From positions 1,156,684 through 1,220,683 of the forward strand of contig NZ_JAHWXQ010000002.1 in the NCBI RefSeq assembly GCF_019336435.1: a DNA stretch of 64,000 bases, read 5' to 3'. The DNA comes from Pontibacter populi (lineage in GTDB: Bacteria > Bacteroidota > Bacteroidia > Cytophagales > Hymenobacteraceae). The notes under the pieces were generated by a model. That model did no database searches, had not been told where the DNA came from, and saw nothing but the letters and a program-made list of their open reading frames with translations. The position numbers and the translations under genes were made by a program. Shown piece after piece: positions 26,251-34,203 of the stretch; the first letter of the stretch is position 1, and every line of letters starts with the position of its first letter.

Positions 26251-28041
26251 ATGAAACGTGTTACTCTACTGGCTCTACTTCTTCTACTTTACATCTACTC
26301 ACATGCTGCTACTGAACCTACCTTTACTGATAAGCAGGCAAAGAATTTATATGCCTTTGCGAAGGCTTACGGGTATGTGAAGTACTTTTACCCGATCAAA
26401 AATAAGGAGAGTATTAACTGGAACCTTGTGGCTGCTACAGGTGCACGGAATATACTAAATGCTCCTAACGACACTATATTACAACAGGAATTAGCTAAGC
26501 TCTTCAGCCCGTTGGCTCCACTGTTAATGTTTCATTTTCAATCAGAAAAACCCTTTCCCAATAACCTTACAACTACTGTCACAGGTAATTACTACTATAA
26601 CTTACACAAAGGGCTTGGACAGGATAAAGATGATCTGCCGCTCTTAACCAGAAAGCTGATTGGTTCACTTTATCAAAGTACTATAGTAGAAGTCGACAGG
26701 GGAAGTTATTCAGAGCAAGTGGAATCAGGAAGTATACTTTCTGTAGATAGTGTTTATACAGCTAAAATTACAGACAACCTGCTTTGCTCGCTACCGCTAA
26801 CAGTAACTGAGCAAGCTTTTAACGGCAATATCAACTACAAGCAATTCACCAAAAAATATAAGCTTAACCTTAGCAACCAACAGGACCAGTTGGCAACTAT
26901 CGTTATCTTTTGGAATGTCTTTCAGCATTTTCATCCTTACTTAGATTATACCATCGGCTGGGACAAAGTGTTTTTCGAAACTATAGCTGAGTTGTCTCCC
27001 TCCATGTCTGAAAAGGAATTTATACAAGCTGCGAGTAATATTACAAGTTCGCTAAACGACGGGCACGCCAGCCTGAGCTATACGAATAGCACTGGCATTT
27101 ATAAACGCGCAGCTATACCTGCTATAGAAACAGGCTGGGTTGAAGGTAAACTCATAGTCACAGAAAGCAATATAGCAGAAGCTGCTTTACAGCAGGGGGA
27201 TATTATTGAAGCTGTTAACTCCACTAAAACAGAAGAACTGATTGATCAGCTGAAGAAAAGACTTTCTTATGCAAATGAGAAGAACGGAAATTTACTTGCT
27301 GCAGAAAAAATCCTGAACAGCTATATGATAAGTGGCAATGCAGTAACTCTACATATAACTGACAACCTGGGAAATAAAAAGGAGTTCAGGCTTGATCCAA
27401 AATCATATTGGCTCAAAAAAACGCATAGTAGTAAACCTATTATTTACGAGGCTGAGAAGGGCATTTACTACATAGATGCTTCCAGAATCAGTGAGAAAGA
27501 CATCAAAGCAAACCATACAGCACTTAAGCAAGCTAAAGGCATTGTAATTGATATGCGGAATCGGCCAAATAGTGCTTTTACTACAACTGTACTTCCCTAC
27601 TTTATAAACAAAGAACTGCAAACAGGTAATTGGTCAGTGCCAAACTATACTTTCCCGGACCAACAGCGCGTAAACTATAAGCCTGTAGCAGGATGGCGTA
27701 TTAAACCTAACGGAGAAAATATAGCTGCACCAAAAGCTTTCCTGGTTAACCACCGCACGTTCAGTTATGGTGAAACCTGTGCAGAAATAGTGGATCATTA
27801 TAATTTAGGAACTATAGTTGGAGGCCACACAGCCGGCACCAACGGTAACATAAACTTTGCGGGAGCAGGTAAGCTACAGGTTCTCTGGACTGGTTTGAAG
27901 GTGCTAAAGAGAGATGGTAGTCGGTACCATGGTGTTGGCGTAGAGCCAGATATTTTGGTGCAGCCAACTATAGCAGGCATCCTGGAAAAGAAAGATGAAG
28001 CTCTAGAAAGAGCTATCCTTTTTGTAGAATCAGGTAAATAA
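26251..28041 (+). CDS. S41 family C-terminal-processing-type protease, exported
   Basis: 596 residues. The signal peptide ends near residue 20 (YIYSHAA). A long N-terminal region (to about 215) without a recognised motif precedes a helical segment with TIVIFWNVFQHFHPYLD and SSLNDGHASLSY, both typical of Bacteroidota S41 peptidases, and a PDZ-like stretch (about 285-380). The S41 core has IYYIDASRI, GIVIDMRN, the nucleophile motif FSYGETCAE (Ser near residue 505) and GGHTAGTNGNINF. Likely a periplasmic processing or degradative protease. The palindrome at 27810-27819 encodes the Thr-Ile-Val just before GGHTAG. Confidence 0.9.
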   Translation: MKRVTLLALLLLLYIYSHAATEPTFTDKQAKNLYAFAKAYGYVKYFYPIKNKESINWNLVAATGARNILNAPNDTILQQELAKLFSPLAPLLMFHFQSEKPFPNNLTTTVTGNYYYNLHKGLGQDKDDLPLLTRKLIGSLYQSTIVEVDRGSYSEQVESGSILSVDSVYTAKITDNLLCSLPLTVTEQAFNGNINYKQFTKKYKLNLSNQQDQLATIVIFWNVFQHFHPYLDYTIGWDKVFFETIAELSPSMSEKEFIQAASNITSSLNDGHASLSYTNSTGIYKRAAIPAIETGWVEGKLIVTESNIAEAALQQGDIIEAVNSTKTEELIDQLKKRLSYANEKNGNLLAAEKILNSYMISGNAVTLHITDNLGNKKEFRLDPKSYWLKKTHSSKPIIYEAEKGIYYIDASRISEKDIKANHTALKQAKGIVIDMRNRPNSAFTTTVLPYFINKELQTGNWSVPNYTFPDQQRVNYKPVAGWRIKPNGENIAAPKAFLVNHRTFSYGETCAEIVDHYNLGTIVGGHTAGTNGNINFAGAGKLQVLWTGLKVLKRDGSRYHGVGVEPDILVQPTIAGILEKKDEALERAILFVESGK

Positions 28042-28092
28042 CAGTAACTATAGTTATAATTGTAAAAGCAGAACTATAACAATATCTTTCCG

Positions 28093-28614
28093 ATGCCTCA
28101 ACACACCATCCGCAACGCCAGGCCTTCTGAATTTGCAGCAATCGGGCAATTAATGGTGCAGGTATATTCTCAACTGGATGGCTTTCCAAAGCAATCAGAA
28201 CAGCCGGCATATTATAGTTTACTCTCCAACATCGGGGAGTTTACAAACAAACCGGAAACGGAGTTATTGGTTGCAGTTGGAGCTGACGGTAAAATTGAGG
28301 GTGCAGTAGTGTATTTTGGTGACATGCTCTACTATGGTTCCGGCGGAACAGCGACCCAGGAGCGAAACGCAGCCGGTTTCCGATTACTTGCTGTAGCGCC
28401 TGCTGCCAGAGGTAAGGGCCTCGGGAAATTGCTCACCCTCGAATGCATCCGGAAAGCAAAAGCTACAAACCAGTCGCAGCTCATTATTCACAGCACAAAA
28501 GCCATGCAAACTGCCTGGATGATGTACGAACGCTTAGGATTTGAACGTGCAGAAGATTTGGATTTTATGCAACAGGAGCTGCCTGTCTATGGATTCAGGT
28601 TGCAGTTAGCTTAG
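28093..28614 (+). CDS. GNAT family N-acetyltransferase
   Basis: 173 residues. N-terminal IRNARPSEFAAIGQLMVQVYSQL, a central beta sheet (LLVAVGADGKIEGAVVYFG), the acetyl-CoA site LLAVAPAARGKGLGKLLTLEC (about 98-117) and the C-terminal MMYERLGFERAEDLDF. The sequence aligns best with general GCN5-related acetyltransferases; the acceptor is unknown. It starts 51 bp after the S41 gene on the same strand and is followed 38 bp later by a small membrane protein, so the three may form one transcript. Confidence 0.87.
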   Translation: MPQHTIRNARPSEFAAIGQLMVQVYSQLDGFPKQSEQPAYYSLLSNIGEFTNKPETELLVAVGADGKIEGAVVYFGDMLYYGSGGTATQERNAAGFRLLAVAPAARGKGLGKLLTLECIRKAKATNQSQLIIHSTKAMQTAWMMYERLGFERAEDLDFMQQELPVYGFRLQLA

Positions 28615-28652
28615 CTGTTCAATCAATAAAACAATAACCTGCCCTTTATCCT

Positions 28653-29066
28653 ATGAAGAAATATATCTCAGAACGTCTTGCTACCAAGGCCCTACTCACT
28701 ATCCAGTCGCTTTCAGTGGTCTTGCATTTGCTTATTTTGTCCGGCGTTGTACCGTATGAGATCGCCTGGGGTGGCAGGATAAAGAACCAGGAAGAAATGA
28801 TTCGTTTTGAGTCTGTATCGATTTTGCTGAACCTGCTGATGCTTGCCATTGTAGCCATCAGAGCCGGGCTCCTACCTGTTCGTCTGAACTATAGTTTCAC
28901 AAGAGGGGCACTCTGGATTATGTTCGGGCTGTTTGTACTGAATACGGTTGGCAACATTTTGTCTGATAACCAGTTTGAGCAACTTGTATTTACGCCGGTA
29001 ACTATGATACTGGCCGTATTTAGCCTACGCCTGGCTATCAGCATTCCCACGAAGGCTACAGCTTAA
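28653..29066 (+). CDS. Small four-helix membrane protein, unknown function
   Basis: 137 residues with hydrophobic helices at about 13-33, 53-73, 86-105 and 111-130 and a short charged loop (GGRIKNQEEMIRFES) between the first two. No family was recognised with confidence. The gene follows an acetyltransferase gene by 38 bp and ends at the shared bidirectional terminator with menA. The palindrome at 28887-28896 is read Asn-Tyr-Ser. Confidence 0.75.
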   Translation: MKKYISERLATKALLTIQSLSVVLHLLILSGVVPYEIAWGGRIKNQEEMIRFESVSILLNLLMLAIVAIRAGLLPVRLNYSFTRGALWIMFGLFVLNTVGNILSDNQFEQLVFTPVTMILAVFSLRLAISIPTKATA

Positions 29067-29081
29067 CTATAATTTATCAAT

Positions 29082-29120
29082 AAAAAGCCGCCGGTACTTC
29101 TGGAGTACCGGCGGCTTTTT
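29082..29120. terminator. Bidirectional terminator between convergent genes
   Basis: 17-bp perfect stem (29082-29098 with 29104-29120, 5-nt loop), A-run on one side and T-run on the other, between the plus-strand membrane protein and the minus-strand menA. Followed by TATAGTTG. Confidence 0.9.
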
Positions 29121-29138
29121 TTATAGTTGATCTATAGT

Positions 29139-30074
29139 TTATAATACTTGCCCGAGCCCAAATAACAACACAAAAAGCAGTGTCGTGATCGCCATTTGTT
29201 TTAAATAAGGATCAAGCTCTTTGGAGGTATGTTTGCGCCATACATTTACGCCGTTAACTATAAGCAGTGGCACAGCAACTATAAACAGTAACTGCCACCA
29301 ACTATAGAAGTTAAAAGCAACATAGGCAACCGCACTCAGCGTACCGGCAATCAATAAAAACAAGTGATATATACGGGCACGCTTTGGGCCGATGCGCACG
29401 GGTATAGAATGCTTACCAGCCAGCACATCGGAGTTAATGTCGCGGATGTTGTTTACGTTAAGAACTGCTGTAGCAAAAAAGCCGCACACCATGGCCGGAA
29501 GTACAACAATAGCATCCAGAGAATGGGCCTGCAAAAAGTAAGTACCCAGCACACCAACCAGCCCGAAAAAGATAAACACGAACACATCGCCGAAGCCAGC
29601 ATAGCCATACGGGTTAGAGCCTGCCGTATAGTTTATAGCTGCCCAGATAGAGGCCAACCCCAGGCCCAGAAATAGCAGTGCCATCCACATGCCTTCACTT
29701 CCGAAAGCTACCCACAGCAACGCCAGCCCCGAAACCAGTGATAGTAAACTGAATACAGCCATTCCTTTTTTCATATGCCCGGCTGTGATATGCCCGGCCT
29801 GCACTGCCCGCATCGGGCCCTCACGGTGCGCACTGTCTGCTCCGTGTTTGGTGTCGCCGTAATCGTTGGCCAGGTTAGAGAGAATCTGCAGGAAAAGCGT
29901 GGTGAGCACACAGAGCGCAACTATAGTTCCGTTAAAAACGCCGTTAGCAGCTGCCATAAAACCGCCCATACCGATACAGGAAAGTGCCAGTGGTAAAGTA
30001 CGGGGCCTAAAAGCCGAAATCCAGGCCTTTGCCAGACCTGGATTTGGTGATGATTGGTGTGTTGTATGCTCCAA
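29139..30074 (-). CDS. menA: 1,4-dihydroxy-2-naphthoate polyprenyltransferase
   Basis: 311 residues, UbiA superfamily with about nine membrane helices. It attaches the polyprenyl chain to DHNA in menaquinone synthesis, in the inner membrane. The two Mg-pyrophosphate motifs are present: NLANDYGDTKHGAD (NDxxD, about 67-80) and NNIRDINSDVLAGKHSIPV (DxxxD type, about 207-225); FRPRTLPLALS near the N-terminus is typical of MenA. It lies 29 bp behind the glutathione peroxidase gene and is probably its second cistron. No other men genes are in the window. Confidence 0.93.
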   Translation of the reverse strand: MEHTTHQSSPNPGLAKAWISAFRPRTLPLALSCIGMGGFMAAANGVFNGTIVALCVLTTLFLQILSNLANDYGDTKHGADSAHREGPMRAVQAGHITAGHMKKGMAVFSLLSLVSGLALLWVAFGSEGMWMALLFLGLGLASIWAAINYTAGSNPYGYAGFGDVFVFIFFGLVGVLGTYFLQAHSLDAIVVLPAMVCGFFATAVLNVNNIRDINSDVLAGKHSIPVRIGPKRARIYHLFLLIAGTLSAVAYVAFNFYSWWQLLFIVAVPLLIVNGVNVWRKHTSKELDPYLKQMAITTLLFVLLFGLGQVL

Positions 30075-30103
30075 AGTATGTACTCCGGTAAGTAAATTAA
30101 ATA

Positions 30104-30706
30104 TTATTGCTGAATGGCCATCACAATCTCCTCACCCATCGGTTTTACCTTAGATGGGAAGAATGCTACAACTTTGCCTTCCTCGTTTACAAGATATTTG
30201 CAAAAGTTCCAGTTTGGTTCTTCGTGGTTTGGAGCATTCTGCGCCAGCCAGGCATATAACGGATGCTTGTCTTCGCCCACGACAGAGATCTTCTCCATCA
30301 TCTGGAAGCTTACGCCATAGTTCTTCTGGCAAAATTGCGCGATCTCTTCGTTAGAGCCTGGCTCCTGTCCACCAAAGTTATTTGCCGGAAAACCAAGTAT
30401 CACTACTTTATCGCCATGCGTGTCGTGTAGTTGCTCCAGATCGGCATACTGCGGCGTGTAACCGCACTCCGACGCTGTGTTTACCAGCAACACTTTTTTA
30501 CCCTTGTAATCAGAAAGGTTAACTTCTTTGCCTTCCAGGGATGATAGTTTGAAATCGTAAAAGCCTTGTTGAGTCTGTGTTTCTGTTGCCATAGTTTTAT
30601 TGGTTGTAGTATTAGCAGTAGCCGTGTTGCTGTTATTGTTACCAGAACAGGCCACCATCATTCCTAATACAGGCAGCAGCGACAAAAGTTTAACCAGTTT
30701 TTTCAT
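30104..30706 (-). CDS. Glutathione-peroxidase-like lipoprotein
   Basis: 200 residues. Signal peptide with lipobox MVAC (Cys20) followed by an Asn/Thr/Ser-rich linker (21-47), then a complete GPx domain: peroxidatic Cys81 in NTASECGYTPQY, Gln of GFPANNFGGQEPGS, FC in EIAQFCQKNYG (possible resolving Cys), and the Trp-Asn pair in NWNFCKYLV. It is the Cys, not Sec, form, and such enzymes generally use thioredoxin. Lipid anchoring puts it outside the cytoplasm, so it would protect envelope lipids from peroxides. Located directly upstream of menA, which supports a membrane/quinone-protection role by inference. Confidence 0.9.
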   Translation of the reverse strand: MKKLVKLLSLLPVLGMMVACSGNNNSNTATANTTTNKTMATETQTQQGFYDFKLSSLEGKEVNLSDYKGKKVLLVNTASECGYTPQYADLEQLHDTHGDKVVILGFPANNFGGQEPGSNEEIAQFCQKNYGVSFQMMEKISVVGEDKHPLYAWLAQNAPNHEEPNWNFCKYLVNEEGKVVAFFPSKVKPMGEEIVMAIQQ

Positions 30707-30808
30707 ATAGTTTTATAGTTTACGGTTGATAACCGGTTTTTATAGTTAGTTGTTTGACCAGTGATGCTACTATTTTTTGATCATTAAAGTTGATTTACTA
30801 ACATGGTC

Positions 30809-31249
30809 AAAGTCCCCCTTTGAAGGGGGAAGACTTACCGTTGCGAACTTTCTATCCAGCCAACTATAACACGCTCCACATTCGCAAGGTCTTTCATGAC
30901 TTCTTCGTCCGAAAATCTTAAAGTAGTAAATCCTAAAATTTCTAAATCCTTGTCCTGCTTTATATCTTCTTCTGTCTTAAAGTTATGCGAGCAACCATCC
31001 ACTTCAATTATCAATTTCAGCTCCTTACACAAGAAATCAGCAATGTAATTACCAACAGGCCGCTGCCGCAGGAAAGTGTAGCCGGTTTTGCCTTTGCTAA
31101 GCACTTCACACCATAACCGAATCTCTGCTTTTGTAGATTCTTTTCTTAGCGATCTCGCAAACGGCTTTAGGTTTTGGTTGTAATGGTTATTGTGTGGCAT
31201 AGCTCGTGGTCCGTTTGTCATCCCCCTACCCCCTTCAAAGGGGGACTTT
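30809..31249. mobile_element. DUF559 mini-element with 21-bp terminal inverted repeats
   Basis: Left end 30809-30829 (AAAGTCCCCCTTTGAAGGGGG) and right end 31229-31249 are exact inverted copies, and each is itself a palindrome (CCCCCTT..AAGGGGG). The 441-bp segment between contains only the DUF559 gene. The gene's upstream side carries the extended conserved end GGGGGATGAC. A solo copy of that end occurs at 22968-23003. Mobility is an inference; no target-site duplication was recognised. Confidence 0.6.
30835..31200 (-). CDS. DUF559 domain endonuclease-like protein
   Basis: 121 residues from ATG 31200; an alternative ATG at 31221 adds seven residues and lies inside the flanking repeat. DUF559 belongs to the PD-(D/E)xK/Vsr-like nuclease fold. 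The chain shows LKPFARSLRKESTKAEIRLW at the start, FLRQRPVGNYIADFLC (catalytic-type Asp) and LKLIIEVDG (Glu-Val-Asp) in the core, ending with LRFSDEEVMKDLANVERVI. It is flanked on both sides by exact inverted palindromic repeats, a placement that suggests the nuclease moves or maintains these repeats. Biochemical role unknown. Confidence 0.82.
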   Translation of the reverse strand: MPHNNHYNQNLKPFARSLRKESTKAEIRLWCEVLSKGKTGYTFLRQRPVGNYIADFLCKELKLIIEVDGCSHNFKTEEDIKQDKDLEILGFTTLRFSDEEVMKDLANVERVIVGWIESSQR

Positions 31250-31362
31250 TTGGCTATAGTTATAGTTAATCTATAGTTCTATAGTACAGTCCACACTTGG
31301 TCAGGGCGTGACCTGCCTAACAATACCAATCCTAAAATCCTGCAGATCCCGACTCAGACGAC

Positions 31363-33153
31363 TTACATCCGCTCCGGCACTGCTATACCTAACAGCCCCA
31401 TGCTTTCGCGCACGAAGCGGGCCACCATAGCTGATAGTGCAATCCTGAAATTACGGGCCTGTTCGTCGGTTTCGTTGAAGATGGATATCTCCTGGTAAAA
31501 ACGGTTATAAGCTTTGGCCAGCTCATAAGCATAGTTAGCGATAACAGATGGTGCATGCAGTTTTCCGGCTTCTTCTACTACAGCACTATAGTTTACAAGC
31601 TGCGTGATCACCTCCTGCTCCGCTTCGTGCATCGTAGTAACATTTCCAAAAGCAGTAACATCTACTTTTAAGCCCATCTCGCCGGCCTTGCGAAGAATAG
31701 CCGCGATACGAGCGTGCGTATATTGAATGAACGGACCTGTGTTGCCACGGAAGTCAATAGACTCCTGCGGATTGAACAACATGCGTTTCTTTGGATCTAC
31801 TTTTAACAAGAAGTACTTCAGCGCACCCATTGCCAGCGTATGGTATAGTTCCTTCGCCTGCTCCGGTGTAAAGCCTTCTATCTTACCCAGTTCTTCGGTC
31901 TGCTGACGCGCGGTGTCGATCATTTCCTGCACCAGTTCATCGGCATCCACTACTGTGCCCTCGCGGGATTTCATTTTACCGGAAGGCAGGTCTACCATGC
32001 CGTACGACAGGTGATAGATACCTTCGGCGTATGGCTTGCCTAATTTCTTAAGTACTGCTTTCAGCACCTGGAAGTGGTAATTCTGCTCATCGGCTACTAC
32101 ATAAATCGACTGATCGTATGGGAAGTCGTTATACTTCAGTTCAGCAGTGCCCATGTCCTGGGTAATGTAAACCGAGGTTCCGTCTGCTCTTAACAGTAAT
32201 TTTTCATCAAGCCCTTCGTCTGTCAGATCAACCCAAACAGAGCCATCTTCCTTTTTAAAGAACACACCTTTGGCCAGTCCTTCTTCTACACGCTCTTTAC
32301 CCAGCATATAGGTCTCCGACTCGTAATAGAATTTATCGAAATCAACGCCGATGTTCTTATAGGTCGCATCAAAGCCTTCATAAACCCAGCCATTCATCTG
32401 CTTCCACAGATCAACCACTTCTTTGTCGTTCTGCTCCCATTTCTGCAACATCTCCTGGGCTTCCAGTATCAGCGGCGCTTTTTTCTTGGCTTCCTCTTTG
32501 TCCATGCCGCCGGTTACTAGCTCATCAATCTGCTCTTTATAAGCTTTGTCGAACTGCACGTAGTATTTACCAGCCAGATGGTCGCCTTTTATATTGCTGC
32601 TTGCCGGTGTTTCTCCGTTACCGAATTTCTGGTAAGCCAGCATTGATTTACAGATGTGTATACCACGGTCGTTCACTAGGTTGGCTTTCATTACATCGTG
32701 GCCATTGGCTTTCAGTATCTCAGATACCGAATAACCTAAGAAGTTATTACGCAGGTGGCCCAGGTGCAGCGGCTTGTTGGTGTTTGGCGACGAATACTCT
32801 ACCATTACCTTTTTACCGCTGTTCTCGCCGTAGCCATACTTCTCGTTGCGCATTAGTTCACGGAACAAGCTCAGCCATTCGGTCTGCTCTATTTCCAGGT
32901 TCAGGAAGCCTTTTACAACGTTAAAATCTTTTATCTCTTTGGCATTTTCTTTCAGGTACTCGCCCAATGCCTGGCCGATCTGCTCAGGCCCTTTGCCAGC
33001 CTGTTTGGTGTACGGGAAAGTTACGAAAGTAAAAGAGCCGGCAAACTCTTTGCGGGTTGGCTGCAAAGCAAGTTGGTCGGCATCAATTGTAATATTAAAA
33101 AGGGCCTGAAGGGCCTCGCTTATACGTTTAGAAATAGTAGCTTGTAATTGCAT
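31363..33153 (-). CDS. argS: Arginyl-tRNA synthetase
   Basis: 596 residues, standard class Ia ArgRS. The N-terminal Add-1 domain (about 1-110) is followed by the HIGH-type motif KPLHLGHLRN (about 132-141), QNYHFQVLKAVLKKLG, and the KMSKS-type loop SGKMKSREGT; the C-terminal anticodon-binding domain ends MGLLGIAVPERM. It charges tRNA-Arg. Its ATG overlaps the arginase stop by one base (TAATG), so translation is probably coupled. Confidence 0.96.
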   Translation of the reverse strand: MQLQATISKRISEALQALFNITIDADQLALQPTRKEFAGSFTFVTFPYTKQAGKGPEQIGQALGEYLKENAKEIKDFNVVKGFLNLEIEQTEWLSLFRELMRNEKYGYGENSGKKVMVEYSSPNTNKPLHLGHLRNNFLGYSVSEILKANGHDVMKANLVNDRGIHICKSMLAYQKFGNGETPASSNIKGDHLAGKYYVQFDKAYKEQIDELVTGGMDKEEAKKKAPLILEAQEMLQKWEQNDKEVVDLWKQMNGWVYEGFDATYKNIGVDFDKFYYESETYMLGKERVEEGLAKGVFFKKEDGSVWVDLTDEGLDEKLLLRADGTSVYITQDMGTAELKYNDFPYDQSIYVVADEQNYHFQVLKAVLKKLGKPYAEGIYHLSYGMVDLPSGKMKSREGTVVDADELVQEMIDTARQQTEELGKIEGFTPEQAKELYHTLAMGALKYFLLKVDPKKRMLFNPQESIDFRGNTGPFIQYTHARIAAILRKAGEMGLKVDVTAFGNVTTMHEAEQEVITQLVNYSAVVEEAGKLHAPSVIANYAYELAKAYNRFYQEISIFNETDEQARNFRIALSAMVARFVRESMGLLGIAVPERM

Positions 33154-34124
33154 TAATGTATGGCTGTACTTTTAGATTCTCGGTGTAAAATGGCTTCAGT
33201 GGCGGCCTCCAATATATCGAAGGCGTTTTCGGCCATGGTGTTTTCGGTGTCTAGTGTCGGGTTTATCTCTGTCATCTCATAGCAGACAATGCGCGGGTCC
33301 TGCAGCAGAAGGGAGTTTAGTTCTTTGGCCTGCTCTACGGTCAGCCCGATTTCAACAGGTGTGCCAGTCCCTTTTGAGAATTTGGAGTCAAGGCTGTCCA
33401 CATCGAAAGACACGTAAATAATATCGCATTCGCGAAGCTGCTCCAAAGCTTCAGCAGCTACTTCGGCAACTCCTTTAGCATTTAGCTCGGCATACGAATA
33501 GTTCCTGATTCCATATTTATTCAGCAGGTAGTCCTCGGGCTCTTCGGTGTCGCGTACCACCATATATACCAGGTGCTTAGGCTCCAGTTTCGGGCCATCT
33601 ACACCAAGCTTTTTAAGGGAATTCCAGAAGAAAATCGTTTCCGGCTCGGGTTCATTTATCTGGCGCTCCAGGTTATCAATGTTCAGGGCGGCGGCCAGTG
33701 GCATGCCATGTACGTTACCCGAAGGCGAAGTGTACGGCGAATGGATATCGGCGTGTGCATCAATCCAGATCACACCCAATGTTTTATCAGGATAAGCGGC
33801 TTTAATACCAGCTATAGTTCCGTGTGCGTTGGAATGATCGCCGGACAAGACCAGCGGGAACATGTCCATAGCTATCGTTTGCTCAACGGTATTGGCTATG
33901 TTTTTTTGTACGGTAAGTATGCTATCGATGCGGTGTGCATGCGGGAACAGGTCCTTATCGAACAAAGTATAGTTCAGATCAGGTACCGAAACAGAGTTGA
34001 AACGCTTGAAGTAGTCAGATCCTTTGTCCCAGCAGGCTACCTGTAACGCATCTACGCCCATGCTGGCGCCACGCGTACCGGCTCCCAACTCCGACCTCAC
34101 CTCTATCAGTTTCACTTTTTTCAT
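33153..34124 (-). CDS. rocF: Arginase / ureohydrolase
   Basis: 323 residues, ureohydrolase fold with the dinuclear manganese ligands: His in GDHSNAHG (about 116-123), the cluster WIDAHADIH, and FDVDSLD. MTEINPTLD near the end is also family-typical. It converts arginine to ornithine and urea; members of this Bacteroidota subgroup are usually annotated arginase, though formiminoglutamase or agmatinase activity cannot be excluded. It overlaps argS by one base and is divergent from arginine decarboxylase across a 79-bp gap, so three genes using arginine are clustered. Confidence 0.88.
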   Translation of the reverse strand: MKKVKLIEVRSELGAGTRGASMGVDALQVACWDKGSDYFKRFNSVSVPDLNYTLFDKDLFPHAHRIDSILTVQKNIANTVEQTIAMDMFPLVLSGDHSNAHGTIAGIKAAYPDKTLGVIWIDAHADIHSPYTSPSGNVHGMPLAAALNIDNLERQINEPEPETIFFWNSLKKLGVDGPKLEPKHLVYMVVRDTEEPEDYLLNKYGIRNYSYAELNAKGVAEVAAEALEQLRECDIIYVSFDVDSLDSKFSKGTGTPVEIGLTVEQAKELNSLLLQDPRIVCYEMTEINPTLDTENTMAENAFDILEAATEAILHRESKSTAIH

Positions 34125-34203
34125 AGATTTTGAACAAACTTATTGCAAAGATGGTAAATAACGATCAATATTGCATATTTTCTTATAATACCCACAATCG
34201 AGA

